DNA of 64,000 nucleotides, taken from positions 310,001 through 374,000 of the forward strand of contig LT629697.1 of NCBI GenBank assembly GCA_900100325.1, in the 5' to 3' direction. Each line of letters begins with the position of its first letter. Within the stretch, counting starts at the first letter, position 1. Below are positions 42,826 through 51,657 of the stretch, in pieces. The DNA is from Frankineae bacterium MT45 (GTDB taxonomy: Bacteria; Actinomycetota; Actinomycetes; Mycobacteriales; Jatrophihabitantaceae). A program made the translations under genes and the position numbers. The notes below the pieces were generated by a model. The model had not been told where the DNA came from and did not search any database. It saw nothing but the letters and a program-made list of their open reading frames with translations.

Positions 42826-43832
42826 ATACCGAACTGCGGCCACGGCTCATGTTCGGGTCAGGACAGCCGATCAGAGATCACGTGACGGCAATCAATATCG
42901 CTGCGAAGCGTGCGCTCGCGTCCCCTCCACGGGACGCACCTGTGGCCTACGACTTTCGTCGACCGACGAAACTCTCCCGCGAACACGTGCGGGCGCTACA
43001 GATGTGCTGCGAGCTCTTCGGCAAGCGGTTGACGACGCTGCTCACCGGAAGTCTGCGCCAGGTCTGCCACATCGACCTCGTCTCGATCGAGCAGCAGAGC
43101 TACGAGGAGTACGTCACTACTCTCGACTCGCCGACGATCCTGGCCCCCTTCTCGATCGAGCCGCTGCAGGGCACCGCGATCCTGCAGTTCGCCCTGAGCA
43201 CCGCCATGACGAGCATCGATCACCTGCTCGGCGGCCCGGGCGGTGAGCAGCCCGGACGGACCCTCACCGACACCGAGACCGGCCTGCTGAACGACCTGCT
43301 GGAGCAGATGCTCAGCGTGCTCCGCTACGGCTTCGAGTCGATGGCACCGCTGAAGACCAAGCTGGCTCCGGTCGAGTACAACCCCCAGTTCGTCCAGGCC
43401 GCAGCCGCCACCGACGCCGTCGTCGTCGCCTCCTTTGACCTCACCGTCGGCGCCTCCTCCTGCCTGCTCACGCTCTGCCTCCCGCTCTCGCCGGTGGTGG
43501 CCCAGCTGCAGGCCGAGCGGGCCCAGCGCAGCCACCGTGACCAGGAAGACCCGAACCGCGATGCCTCGGCCCGCAAGGTCCGCGACGGGCTCGGCGGAGT
43601 CGAGATCGACGTCGTCGTCCAGTTCGACGCCATCGCGCTGGACACCTCGCGGCTGCTCAGCCTGGCCGAGGGTGACGTCATCAAGCTCACCCACCGCGTC
43701 AACGCGCCGCTCACGGTCGAGGCCGGCGGCACCACCTTCGCCCACGCCATCGCCGGCAAGTCCGGCGAACGCCTCGCGGCACTCATCATCGAACCCCTCC
43801 AGACCCAACCCGCTACTCAGGAGCGCTTGTGA
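42822..43832 (+). CDS. fliM: flagellar motor switch protein FliM
   Basis: In this 336-residue C-ring protein the middle CheC-like domain ([30 protein letters not shown], then [13 protein letters not shown]) and the C-terminal SpoA domain ([32 protein letters not shown]) are present. The N-terminal CheY-P-binding motif LSQxEIDALL of canonical FliM is missing; the N-terminus reads [20 protein letters not shown]. The start is GTG 42822, overlapping the stop of a short upstream ORF. The stop overlaps fliN as GTGA. Confidence 0.9.
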   Translation: MNTELRPRLMFGSGQPIRDHVTAINIAAKRALASPPRDAPVAYDFRRPTKLSREHVRALQMCCELFGKRLTTLLTGSLRQVCHIDLVSIEQQSYEEYVTTLDSPTILAPFSIEPLQGTAILQFALSTAMTSIDHLLGGPGGEQPGRTLTDTETGLLNDLLEQMLSVLRYGFESMAPLKTKLAPVEYNPQFVQAAAATDAVVVASFDLTVGASSCLLTLCLPLSPVVAQLQAERAQRSHRDQEDPNRDASARKVRDGLGGVEIDVVVQFDAIALDTSRLLSLAEGDVIKLTHRVNAPLTVEAGGTTFAHAIAGKSGERLAALIIEPLQTQPATQERL

Positions 43833-44596
43833 CAGACGTACTCGCCCCATCCGCCGTCGAGCTGATCGCCGGTGTCGCTGCGGCGGCCGCCGCCGCGATG
43901 CCGTCCGGTGGCACCCTGCACCCCGGCGAGCCGACCCGTGACTTCGGTGGTGACGACCTCTTCGGTCAGGCCGTCGGAGTCACCTTCAGCGGTTCGCTCA
44001 GCGGTGAGCTGATCGTCGTCATCGGACGCTCCCTGGCGACCGCCCTCACCGAGGGCGACGTCGACCCGGCCCAGGCCCTGGCCCCGACCGTCCAGGCGGC
44101 CGCCGCCGAACTCGGCCCGGTCGCGCTCGGCGAGATCACGGTCAGCGAGACCGCGGTCGCCCTCGAGCAGATCCTTCAGGGCGACGCCGACGCCTCGCTG
44201 GTGCCGCTCTGGAGCGAGGAGAGCAGCATCGAGGCCGCCGTCGCGCTGCGTCTCGACTCCGCCTCCAACGCGCCGGAGACCTTCACCCCGATGCCCGGCT
44301 CCGGCGGCGCCAAGCTGGCCGCCGCTCGCACGCCCACCGAGGTCTCGGCCCAGCGCCTGGACCTGCTTCGTGGCGTCGAGATGGACGTCACGGCCGAGAT
44401 CGGTCGCACCAAGATGACCGTCTCCGAACTGCTGTCGCTGCGTGACGGGGCCGTCGTCGAGCTGGACCGCCCGGCCGGTGCGCCGGCTGACCTGCTGGTG
44501 AACGGCCGCCTCATCGCGCGCGGCGAGGTCGTCGTCATCGACGAGAACTTCGGCTTGCGCATCACCGAGATCGTCACGGACGAAACGGGCCGCTGA
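43829..44596 (+). CDS. fliN: flagellar motor switch protein FliN (FliY-like, long form)
   Basis: This 255-residue protein has a C-terminal SpoA/FliN domain at about 175-250 ([52 protein letters not shown]). The preceding region (about 30-150) looks like a degenerate CheC-like domain ([25 protein letters not shown]), giving a FliY-like plan, but no CheC phosphatase motif is evident. It completes the C-ring with FliG and FliM. CAGGAG lies before the GTG start. Confidence 0.88.
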   Translation: MTDVLAPSAVELIAGVAAAAAAAMPSGGTLHPGEPTRDFGGDDLFGQAVGVTFSGSLSGELIVVIGRSLATALTEGDVDPAQALAPTVQAAAAELGPVALGEITVSETAVALEQILQGDADASLVPLWSEESSIEAAVALRLDSASNAPETFTPMPGSGGAKLAAARTPTEVSAQRLDLLRGVEMDVTAEIGRTKMTVSELLSLRDGAVVELDRPAGAPADLLVNGRLIARGEVVVIDENFGLRITEIVTDETGR

Positions 44597-44602
44597 CCAA
44601 CC

Positions 44603-45202
44603 ATGGAGAACGTGGCCCAGCTTGGACGGGTGGTGTTATCGCTTGCCGTCGTCCTCGGATTGATGTGGGGTTTGGCGCGATTCGTCAAACGTCCCACGGG
44701 TCGCTCCCGCAACGGCAAACTCCTCGACGTCGTGTCCCGTGAACAGCTGACCCGCAACTCCTCGATCGCCGTGGTCCGGGTCCTGGACCAGGCACTCATC
44801 GTCGGGGTCACCGACGGCCAGGTTTCGCTTATCGGCGAGGCCGACCTGGAGGCCGTCGAGGCCCAGCTGGCGGCCGCCTCGGCGCAGTCCAAGACTCGTC
44901 GCAGCCGGGCCGTCCCGGTCGATGCCGACTCGATTCCGCCGGTGCACATCCCGGCCGACATCCCCGGCGCGGACCTGTTGAACAAGGCGGCCCGCTCCGC
45001 CCGTCCGAGCTCCACCTCAGTGCCTCCGGCGGCCGCCCCCAGAGCAGCCGCCACCCCCCAGAGTGCCAAGCAAGGAAGCGTTGGCACACCGAAGACTGCG
45101 CAGGATGCGAAGTCCTCACCTCTGTCAGGTTCGGCGCTCTCGCCGGCAACCTGGCGGCAAACGGTGGAGTCGCTACGCGACTTGACCGTCCGTACCCGGT
45201 GA
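44603..45202 (+). CDS. fliO: flagellar biosynthesis protein FliO
   Basis: This 199-residue protein has one N-terminal membrane helix (about 9-27) and the FliO core RNGKLLDVVSREQLTRNSSIAVVRVLDQALIVGVTDGQVSLI. A long disordered Ala/Ser/Pro tail follows. FliO aids assembly of the FliP/FliQ/FliR export core. The stop overlaps the fliP start. Confidence 0.85.
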   Translation: MENVAQLGRVVLSLAVVLGLMWGLARFVKRPTGRSRNGKLLDVVSREQLTRNSSIAVVRVLDQALIVGVTDGQVSLIGEADLEAVEAQLAAASAQSKTRRSRAVPVDADSIPPVHIPADIPGADLLNKAARSARPSSTSVPPAAAPRAAATPQSAKQGSVGTPKTAQDAKSSPLSGSALSPATWRQTVESLRDLTVRTR

Positions 45203-46125
45203 AGGCGCCGCTGCGCACCCTGCTGCGCGCACTCTTCCTGCTGATCGCGACCGTTGTCGCCGGCATCAGCCTCCTCACTTTCGGCGCCAGCAGTGCCTCG
45301 GCCACGACCGTCACCCATCCGGTCACTGCGGTGGCTGCCGTGGCACCGCTCGCTGCGCCGCTCGCGCAGCCTGTGGCCGCCCCGCGTGTCGTGGCCGCCG
45401 CCGCGCCTCTGGCCGTGGCCGCCACACCAGCGGCACCGGCCGGCCCGAAGTCACCGACCGGACCGACGACCATCGACGTCGGTGGCAACACCAAGCCGAG
45501 CACCTCGATCACCATCCTGCTGCTGCTCACCGTCATCTCGGTGGCGCCGTCACTGCTGCTGATGATGACCAGCTTCACCAAGATCTTCGTGGTCCTTTCG
45601 CTGACCCGCAACGCCCTCGGCCTGCAGACCGTCCCGCCGAACCAGGTGCTGGCCGGACTCTCCTTGTTTCTCAGCATGTTCGTCATGGGTCCGGTGCTCA
45701 GCAAGGTCAACCAGCTGGGTATCCAGCCCTACATCCACGGCACCAAAAACCAGCAGACCGCCTTCCACGACGGCATGGAGCCGCTGCGTGTCTTCATGAC
45801 GGCCCACACCCGGCCGGAGGAGATCGCGCTGATGCTGCGGGCGGCGAAGTTGCCGAACCCGGAGAAGATCTCCGACGTTGGGCTGACGACCTTGATCCCA
45901 GCCTTCGTGCTGTCGGAACTGCGCTCGGCGATGATCATCGGGTTCGTCATCTTCATCCCGTTCCTGGTGATCGACCTCGTCGTCTCCTCCTCGCTGATGT
46001 CGCTCGGCATGATGATGCTGCCGCCGGTCTCGGTCTCGCTTCCCTTTAAATTGCTGCTCTTCGTCCTCGTCGACGGCTGGGGCCTGATCATCACCGCGCT
46101 CGTCCAGAGCTACAACACCAGTTAG
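45199..46125 (+). CDS. fliP: flagellar export protein FliP
   Basis: In this 308-residue membrane protein a signal peptide (about 1-35) is followed by an Ala/Pro/Val-rich segment (about 36-90), which lengthens the usual N-terminus, and then the core with SFTKIFVVLSLTRNALGLQTVPPNQVLAGLSLFLSMFVMGP. It forms the export channel with FliQ and FliR. The GTG start overlaps the fliO stop. Confidence 0.95.
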   Translation: MKAPLRTLLRALFLLIATVVAGISLLTFGASSASATTVTHPVTAVAAVAPLAAPLAQPVAAPRVVAAAAPLAVAATPAAPAGPKSPTGPTTIDVGGNTKPSTSITILLLLTVISVAPSLLLMMTSFTKIFVVLSLTRNALGLQTVPPNQVLAGLSLFLSMFVMGPVLSKVNQLGIQPYIHGTKNQQTAFHDGMEPLRVFMTAHTRPEEIALMLRAAKLPNPEKISDVGLTTLIPAFVLSELRSAMIIGFVIFIPFLVIDLVVSSSLMSLGMMMLPPVSVSLPFKLLLFVLVDGWGLIITALVQSYNTS

Positions 46126-46201
46126 CGACGCTCAATCGCCCGTCGCACCGCGTGTACCCCGACCAACCGTCCCTACCGTCGAACCAAGAGGTGAATCTGA
46201 G

Positions 46202-46471
46202 ATGACTGACACCGCGATCGTCAGCCTGGCCATGAAGGTCATGATCATTACGGCTGAACTGGCCGCGCCCGCCCTCGTCACCTCGCTGTTGATCGGCTTC
46301 GCCGTGTCTCTGTTCCAGTCGGCGACCCAGATCCAGGAGTTCACGCTCTCGTTCGTGCCGAAGGCGCTCGGCGTCGGTATCGCTCTGCTGCTCTCGGGGC
46401 GCTGGATGATGCACGCGATGGTGACCTTCACGCACCAGCTCTTCGCGCAGATTCCCTCTCTGCTGCACTGA
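46202..46471 (+). CDS. fliQ: flagellar export protein FliQ
   Basis: This 89-residue protein with two membrane helices (about 15-38 and 52-75) has the FliQ motif LFQSATQIQEFTLSFVPK between them. It is part of the FliP-FliQ-FliR export gate. Length and order are standard. Confidence 0.95.
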   Translation: MTDTAIVSLAMKVMIITAELAAPALVTSLLIGFAVSLFQSATQIQEFTLSFVPKALGVGIALLLSGRWMMHAMVTFTHQLFAQIPSLLH

Positions 46472-46490
46472 TCTGATCGCCTGAAAAACC

Positions 46491-47255
46491 ATGGACGTCC
46501 AAATCGCGACTGCGAACCTGCTGGCATTGCTGCTGGTGTCGCTTCGCGTGCTCGGTTGGACGATCTTCGCCCCTCCGCTGGCCACCAGTGGAGTGCCCCG
46601 CACGGTGCAGGTAATGCTCTCGGTCGCCATCGGGCTGGCGCTCTCGCCGAGCCAGGTTAAGCACGTCCCGCCGGTCGTCGACGCCTGGACAATCGTAGGG
46701 ATCGGCGTGGAGCAGATCTTCATCGGGGTCGGGCTCGGATTCATGTGCCGTCTCGTCTTCACCGCGATCGAGGCGGCCGGCGGGCTCATCGACATGGCCG
46801 GTGGATTCTCGCTCTCCGCCGGCTACGACCCGCTCATGCAGAATCAGAGCGCGGTCTTCGCCCGGTTTCACGCGCTTCTCGCCTCGACGCTCATCTTCGC
46901 CTCGAGCGCACACCTCTTCCTGCTGCAGGGGTTCATGCGCACCTTCGACACGCTGCCCCTGGACGGGTCGCTCTCGATGCCGAAGCTCAGCGCGTCGCTC
47001 ATCCATGGCGTGACGAACATGTTCGTCGGGGCGCTGCAGATCGCCGGACCGCTGCTGGTGGTTCTCTTCATCGCAGACCTCGGGCTGGGGCTGCTGAACC
47101 GCATCGCGCCGCAGCTCAACGCCTTCGCCCTCAGCTTCCCGCTGAAGATTGGCCTGACGCTCTCGCTGATCGGCTTCACCTTCCTGCTGCTGCCGCAGGT
47201 GGTCGCCCACCTGACCACGACGGCGACTGATCTGGTGAGGGTGGTGACCGGCTAG
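46491..47255 (+). CDS. fliR: flagellar export protein FliR
   Basis: This 254-residue polytopic membrane protein has the FliR signature GIGVEQIFIGVGLGFMCRLVFTAIEAAGGLIDMAGGFS. It completes the export gate. The ATG at 46491 lacks a strong Shine-Dalgarno. The stop overlaps the flhB GTG by one base. Confidence 0.95.
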   Translation: MDVQIATANLLALLLVSLRVLGWTIFAPPLATSGVPRTVQVMLSVAIGLALSPSQVKHVPPVVDAWTIVGIGVEQIFIGVGLGFMCRLVFTAIEAAGGLIDMAGGFSLSAGYDPLMQNQSAVFARFHALLASTLIFASSAHLFLLQGFMRTFDTLPLDGSLSMPKLSASLIHGVTNMFVGALQIAGPLLVVLFIADLGLGLLNRIAPQLNAFALSFPLKIGLTLSLIGFTFLLLPQVVAHLTTTATDLVRVVTG

Positions 47256-48352
47256 TGCCAGACAAGTCTTCAGAGGAGAGAACCGAACAGGCGACTCCTA
47301 AACAGAAGAAGAAGGCCAGACGCGAAGGTCAGATCGGCAATACCCCCGAGTTCGGCTCCTGGATCGGGCTGATGGTGGCCAGCTTCGTGCTGCCGCATGT
47401 CGCTGAATCGCTCATGAATACCAGCAAGATCGCGTTGCTGCAGACCTCGGACGTGATCCAGGATCCGCAGGTGAGCCAGGTGCTGGCGATCGCCCGCGAC
47501 ACCGCGAAGAGCGGGATGATGGCCGTGCTGCCGCTGGCGCTGACCTTCATGGTCGTCTCCATCATTTCGGTGGGTTCGCAGGGTGGCATCCACTTCGCAC
47601 CGAAGGCGCTGGCTCCGAAGTTCTCCCGACTGAACCCGCTCGCGGGTATCAAGCGCATGTTCGGCCCGCATGGATGGTGGGCGGCGCTGAAGGCGCTGCT
47701 GAAGACCACGGTCGTCGGCGTCGTCGTCTATCTCTCCGTGCGGAATCTGATTCCGACGCTGATCGGGGCGGGGTCGCTCTCGCTCGACACGCTCGTCTCG
47801 ACTGCCATCTCGATGGCGCTGCGGGTCATGCGGGTCGCCGCCGCGGCCGGCATCCTGATGGCCGTCGCTGACTACATCGTGGTGCGCCGGCGCAACAACA
47901 AATCGTTGAAGATGACGAAGCAGCAGGTCAAGGAAGAGAACAAGAGCGCCGACGGTAACCCGCAGCTCAAGAGCGCCATCCGGTCGAAGCAGATCGCGAT
48001 GAGCCGCAACCGGATGATGGCCGCTGTCGCCAGCGCCGACGTTGTGATCGTGAACCCGACTCACGTCGCGGTGGCCCTCAAGTACGACGCCGAGAAGGGC
48101 GCGCCCCGGGTGGTCGCGATGGGCGCGGACTACGTGGCCGCCCGCATCCGTGAGCAGGCCGAGAAACACCGAGTTCCGATGGTCGCCGACATCCCACTGG
48201 CGCGGACGCTCTTCCAGACCTGCAAGATCGGCGGCGAGATCCCACCTGATCTGTATAAGGCGGTGGCCACTGTGCTCGCCTTCATCATGACCTTGAAGCG
48301 GCGCGGTTCTGCTGCGGGTACCCACACGGTTCGCCCGCTCGCCGTGCGCTAG
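47255..48352 (+). CDS. flhB: flagellar export protein FlhB
   Basis: This 365-residue protein has an N-terminal EERTEQATPKQKKKARREGQ motif, four membrane helices and a cytosolic C-terminal domain with the autocleavage site NPTH (267-270). FlhB switches export from hook to filament substrates together with FliK. The tail of about 15 residues beyond the domain is unremarkable. It is the last gene of the core operon before the foreign-looking insertion. Confidence 0.95.
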   Translation: MPDKSSEERTEQATPKQKKKARREGQIGNTPEFGSWIGLMVASFVLPHVAESLMNTSKIALLQTSDVIQDPQVSQVLAIARDTAKSGMMAVLPLALTFMVVSIISVGSQGGIHFAPKALAPKFSRLNPLAGIKRMFGPHGWWAALKALLKTTVVGVVVYLSVRNLIPTLIGAGSLSLDTLVSTAISMALRVMRVAAAAGILMAVADYIVVRRRNNKSLKMTKQQVKEENKSADGNPQLKSAIRSKQIAMSRNRMMAAVASADVVIVNPTHVAVALKYDAEKGAPRVVAMGADYVAARIREQAEKHRVPMVADIPLARTLFQTCKIGGEIPPDLYKAVATVLAFIMTLKRRGSAAGTHTVRPLAVR

Positions 48353-48420
48353 CTGTCGCCTACTTTGCGCCTAGCGTTGCTGAGGTTGCGCGCGTTGTCA
48401 GCGTCCGTCATTCTCTTGGC

Positions 48421-48906
48421 ATGACCCGACCGGCGACGATCCGCCGACGCGCTCTTGCGGAGCTAGTCGCTGCGCTCTTCCTGGTCTGCGCCGGAGGCGT
48501 CGTACTGAGCTACTGGATGATCGGTGATCAGTCCTTTCCGGGTGGCAAGGACCACGACTTTGGCCCATACCAGGTCGATGCCAACCTGCTTCAGGCCTTG
48601 GGTGTCGTGGCTGTGCTTGGTTCGGCGTACGGCCTTATCACCGTGGTCTGCCGCGTCTGGCGGCGGGCGTACTCAACGGCATGGGTCTTCGTCGCGCTCG
48701 CCCTGATAGCCGCGGGCGCCGCGACCGGCTACTTCTGGAGGCAGGCGACCGCCGCCGTCGACGGGGCGAACATCGGTGCCGGCATGCTGTTCATTCTCGC
48801 GGCCTTCGTGTGGTCTATCGCCGCGGCCGTGCTCATCGTGGCAGTCGGTCTGCAGTTCCGGCTGAGCCACCGACAGGCCAGCCCGCGCTCCGGAGCGGCG
48901 AAGTAG
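48421..48906 (+). CDS. hypothetical four-helix membrane protein
   Basis: This 161-residue protein has four predicted membrane helices (about 13-34, 57-79, 86-107, 118-145) and a short charged tail. No family is recognised. It stands 68 bp after flhB, followed by the DUF222 gene. Its reading has good GC-rich codon use, so it is likely real, but its function and its link to motility are unknown. No Shine-Dalgarno is evident before the ATG. Confidence 0.65.
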   Translation: MTRPATIRRRALAELVAALFLVCAGGVVLSYWMIGDQSFPGGKDHDFGPYQVDANLLQALGVVAVLGSAYGLITVVCRVWRRAYSTAWVFVALALIAAGAATGYFWRQATAAVDGANIGAGMLFILAAFVWSIAAAVLIVAVGLQFRLSHRQASPRSGAAK

Positions 48907-48994
48907 GCCGAAGTCCCTGTTTTTATCTGCTTTTCCTCGCGATTGTTCTGCCGTTCAAGATTTTCTGTCGTAGCTCACTTGTACGATTAGCGGT

Positions 48995-50356
48995 ATGGAG
49001 GGAACACCCGGCGACTTCGCGAACGAGGGCGCAGATTCAGACCTGCGTCGTCCGTCGTTTGCGGATGCGGTGATGTCCCCTGACAGTGTCGCGGCGTGGT
49101 TGGCGGTGCATGAACCGGGCCCGGAGACCTCGGCTTTGCTGGGGGTGTTGGACCCGGAGCGGTTGAGTCATGTCGGTCGGGTGGACATGTTGATCGCGGT
49201 CCGCCGGCAGCAGGCCTGGTTCGCCGCGACCGAAGCCTCGTTGTTGGCCTCGATCAGCGATCATGCCGAGGAGTTGGCCCCGGACCCGCAGCTGGCCTGG
49301 GAAGCCGCGGAGGCGGACGTCTCGTGTGCGTTGCAGATCCCCTCGACCCGGGCATCGTGGGCACTGTTCCATGCCAGCACGTTGGTGCAACGCATCCCGA
49401 CCACCCACCAGTTGCTGGCCGAGGGGCGGACCACAGCGCGGCACGCGATGACCCTCGTCGGCGCCGTCACCAACATCCCCGAACCCGACATCGCCGCTCG
49501 GGTCGAGGCGGCGGTGCTGCCGAAAGTGGAGCATCAGACCCCGGCCCAGTTCACCACCACCGTCCGCCGCGCCGTCGCGAAGCACAACCCCAAAACGGAG
49601 ACGGCTAAGCACCACGACGCAGTCGCCGAACGGCGGGTCGCCCGGTTCCCCCATGATGACGGGATGGCCGCGATCTGGGCCTACCTCCCCGCCGACGCCG
49701 CCGATGCGGTGATGGTCGCGGTCAACGCCGTCGCTGACCAGTCGAAAGCTGAGTCTGCGGATGATGAGCGGTCGGCGGATCAGCGCCGCGCCGACGCATT
49801 CCTGACCATCGCCCTACAGGCGCTCAATGACCCGACGTTGCCGAAAGCCCACGGCATGCGGCCCAGCGTCCAAGTCACCATCGCCGCGACCACACTGCTC
49901 GCGCTTGATGAGTTGCCGGGTGAGTTGGACGGGTACGGCCCGATCCCCGCCGCCCTGGCCCGCAAGATCGCCGCCGACCCGACCGGAACCTGGCGCAGAC
50001 TGGTCACCGACCCGGTCACCGGCACCCTCCTCGACTACGGCCGCACCACCTACAAGCCGCCACGCAACCTGGCCGACCACGTCATCACCCGCGACCAAAC
50101 CTGCGCGTTCCCGACCTGCTCACGCGCGGCCCGCAACTGCGACCTCGACCACCGGATGCCCTACCCCGCCGGAGCGACCAGCGCCGCGAATCTCAACGCC
50201 CTATGCCGAAAGCACCACCGACTCAAACACCACCTCGGCTGGAAGATCACCCACAAAGACACCACCGGCACCCACCACTGGACCACCAAAACCAGACACC
50301 ACTACCAATCCACCACCCCACCGGTCAGCGACCCCGACCCACCACCGGACCCCTGA
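48995..50356 (+). CDS. DUF222 / 13E12-repeat HNH endonuclease-domain protein
   Basis: This 453-residue protein of the REP13E12/DUF222 family is common in many copies in actinobacteria. The long helical DUF222 domain (about 25-350) is followed by an HNH nuclease domain (about 367-415) with CAFPTC, the HNH-type DLDHRMPYPAG, and the closing CRKHH. The C-terminus is Pro/Thr/His-rich. Such genes are often near mobile elements or act as selfish DNA. Here it lies inside the flagellar locus between flhB and the glycosyltransferase-flhA unit. The ATG has no clear Shine-Dalgarno. Confidence 0.88.
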   Translation: MEGTPGDFANEGADSDLRRPSFADAVMSPDSVAAWLAVHEPGPETSALLGVLDPERLSHVGRVDMLIAVRRQQAWFAATEASLLASISDHAEELAPDPQLAWEAAEADVSCALQIPSTRASWALFHASTLVQRIPTTHQLLAEGRTTARHAMTLVGAVTNIPEPDIAARVEAAVLPKVEHQTPAQFTTTVRRAVAKHNPKTETAKHHDAVAERRVARFPHDDGMAAIWAYLPADAADAVMVAVNAVADQSKAESADDERSADQRRADAFLTIALQALNDPTLPKAHGMRPSVQVTIAATTLLALDELPGELDGYGPIPAALARKIAADPTGTWRRLVTDPVTGTLLDYGRTTYKPPRNLADHVITRDQTCAFPTCSRAARNCDLDHRMPYPAGATSAANLNALCRKHHRLKHHLGWKITHKDTTGTHHWTTKTRHHYQSTTPPVSDPDPPPDP

Positions 50357-50504
50357 CCGAGACCGAACCGGTCCGCCAACCGAACCCGTCGAGCCGATCG
50401 AAGCTCCCGCACCCAGCTCGCCCGGGCCGGCTCAACGGACCCCGGGAACGGCTGATCCCTGAGCTCGATCACGTCCGCTCGAGCGATCAATCAGCCTGCT
50501 CCGC

Positions 50505-50531
50505 TCAACTTCACAGGTCTCCGGCCGATGG
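50505..50531 (+). promoter_or_regulatory. sigma-28-like promoter of the glycosyltransferase gene
   Basis: TCAACTTC (50505-50512), an 11-bp spacer and GCCGATGG (50524-50531) match the spacing and -10 box of the flgB and flagellin promoters. The predicted start near 50538 leaves a 34-nt leader. The preceding part of the gap (50357-50504) holds no gene I can support. Confidence 0.6.
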
Positions 50532-50551
50532 GAGGGCCAGCAGGTTTGACC

Positions 50552-50565
50552 GCTCGAAGGAGAGC
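50552..50565 (+). promoter_or_regulatory. GGA-loop hairpin over the glycosyltransferase Shine-Dalgarno
   Basis: GCTC-GAAGGA-GAGC puts the AAGGAG ribosome site in the loop of a 4-bp stem, seven bases before the GTG. It fits the CsrA-site pattern of this locus but is short on its own. Confidence 0.4.
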
Positions 50566-50571
50566 TGAACA

Positions 50572-51624
50572 GTGCAGCCACTGAAGATCGTCGGTTGGGC
50601 GCAGAATGGCGCCGGCCAGGGGTACTACCGCATCGCGATGCCGATGTGGGCCCTCGGCATCGCCGGACATCAGACCGTCTCGATTGATCGGGGCACCACC
50701 GGGATCAGCCCTGACATCGACGTCGTCGTCGGCCAGATGGTCTCCGACGATGCCCGCGACGCGATCTGGCACGAGATGGCGGCTCGAAGCGATCGCAATT
50801 TCGCGATGATCTTCGAGATCGACGACGACCCGTGGGCGATCAACGCCGACAATCCGGCCCGTGACTACTACACGCCCGAGCGTCTGCGCATGATGGCCCG
50901 CAACATCGCCCTCTCCGACGCGGTGACGGTGAGCACGCCCCGGCTGGCTGAGGTCGTCGGCCAGTACAACCCGAACGTCTACGTACTCCCCAACTGCATC
51001 GATGCGTCGCTGATCTTCATGCAGCGCCCCCCGACCCGCAACCTCACTGTGGGCTGGGCCGGCGGCAGCGCCCACCGCGAGGACTTCGCCAGCGTCAGCA
51101 AGGAACTGCGCCAGTTCTTCCGGCGCAACACCAAGGTCGAGTCGCACTTGATGGGCAGTCGCTTCGCCGGGCTGATCGGGCGCCCCCGGGACCGCTTCAC
51201 GTCCTGGTCGGCCAACCCGGAGGAGTTCTTCCCCAAGATCGACTTCGACATCGCCATCGCACCCCTGGCCCACAACGACTTCAATCGGGCCAAAAGCGAC
51301 CTGAAGTTCATCGAATACGCGGCCCTCGGGATTCCGACGGTGGCCACCGACTTCGGCCCGTACGCCGACACCGTCCAGCATGGCGTCACCGGATTTCTGG
51401 CCAAGAGCCAGCGGGACTGGAGCCTGTACCTGCAGGCCCTGGTCAACGACGCGGCGCTCCGCGCGGAAATCGGATCAAATGCCCGTAAATGGGCCACCAC
51501 TCGGACTATCCACGCCAACTACGGCCGATGGGAAGCCGTGTACCGCGAGGTCCTCGCGAACCTGCGCGGTAGCGAGCTGGCAGACAACCCGGTCGAGGCC
51601 GGCGCAGAGGTATTTGCGAAATAG
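50572..51624 (+). CDS. glycosyltransferase (GT4-like), probably flagellum-linked
   Basis: This 350-residue soluble glycosyltransferase has two Rossmann-like halves. The acceptor side begins LKIVGWAQNGAGQGYYRIAMPMWAL. The donor side has VGWAGGSAHREDFASV and the nucleotide-sugar motif KSDLKFIEYAALGIPTVATDFGPYADTV, as in GT4/GT1 enzymes. Its own sigma-28-like promoter and its place before flhA suggest that it glycosylates flagellin or another flagellar protein; this is inference. The GTG start follows AAGGAG. Confidence 0.82.
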   Translation: MQPLKIVGWAQNGAGQGYYRIAMPMWALGIAGHQTVSIDRGTTGISPDIDVVVGQMVSDDARDAIWHEMAARSDRNFAMIFEIDDDPWAINADNPARDYYTPERLRMMARNIALSDAVTVSTPRLAEVVGQYNPNVYVLPNCIDASLIFMQRPPTRNLTVGWAGGSAHREDFASVSKELRQFFRRNTKVESHLMGSRFAGLIGRPRDRFTSWSANPEEFFPKIDFDIAIAPLAHNDFNRAKSDLKFIEYAALGIPTVATDFGPYADTVQHGVTGFLAKSQRDWSLYLQALVNDAALRAEIGSNARKWATTRTIHANYGRWEAVYREVLANLRGSELADNPVEAGAEVFAK

Positions 51625-51625
51625 C

Positions 51626-51652
51626 TCAGGTCGGGGCTGAACCTACCGATCA
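51626..51652 (+). promoter_or_regulatory. sigma-28-like promoter of flhA
   Basis: TCAGGTCG (51626-51633), an 11-bp spacer and ACCGATCA (51645-51652) are a weaker member of the promoter family. The predicted start near 51659 places a GGA hairpin at the very 5' end of the transcript. Confidence 0.45.
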
Positions 51653-51657
51653 GATCA

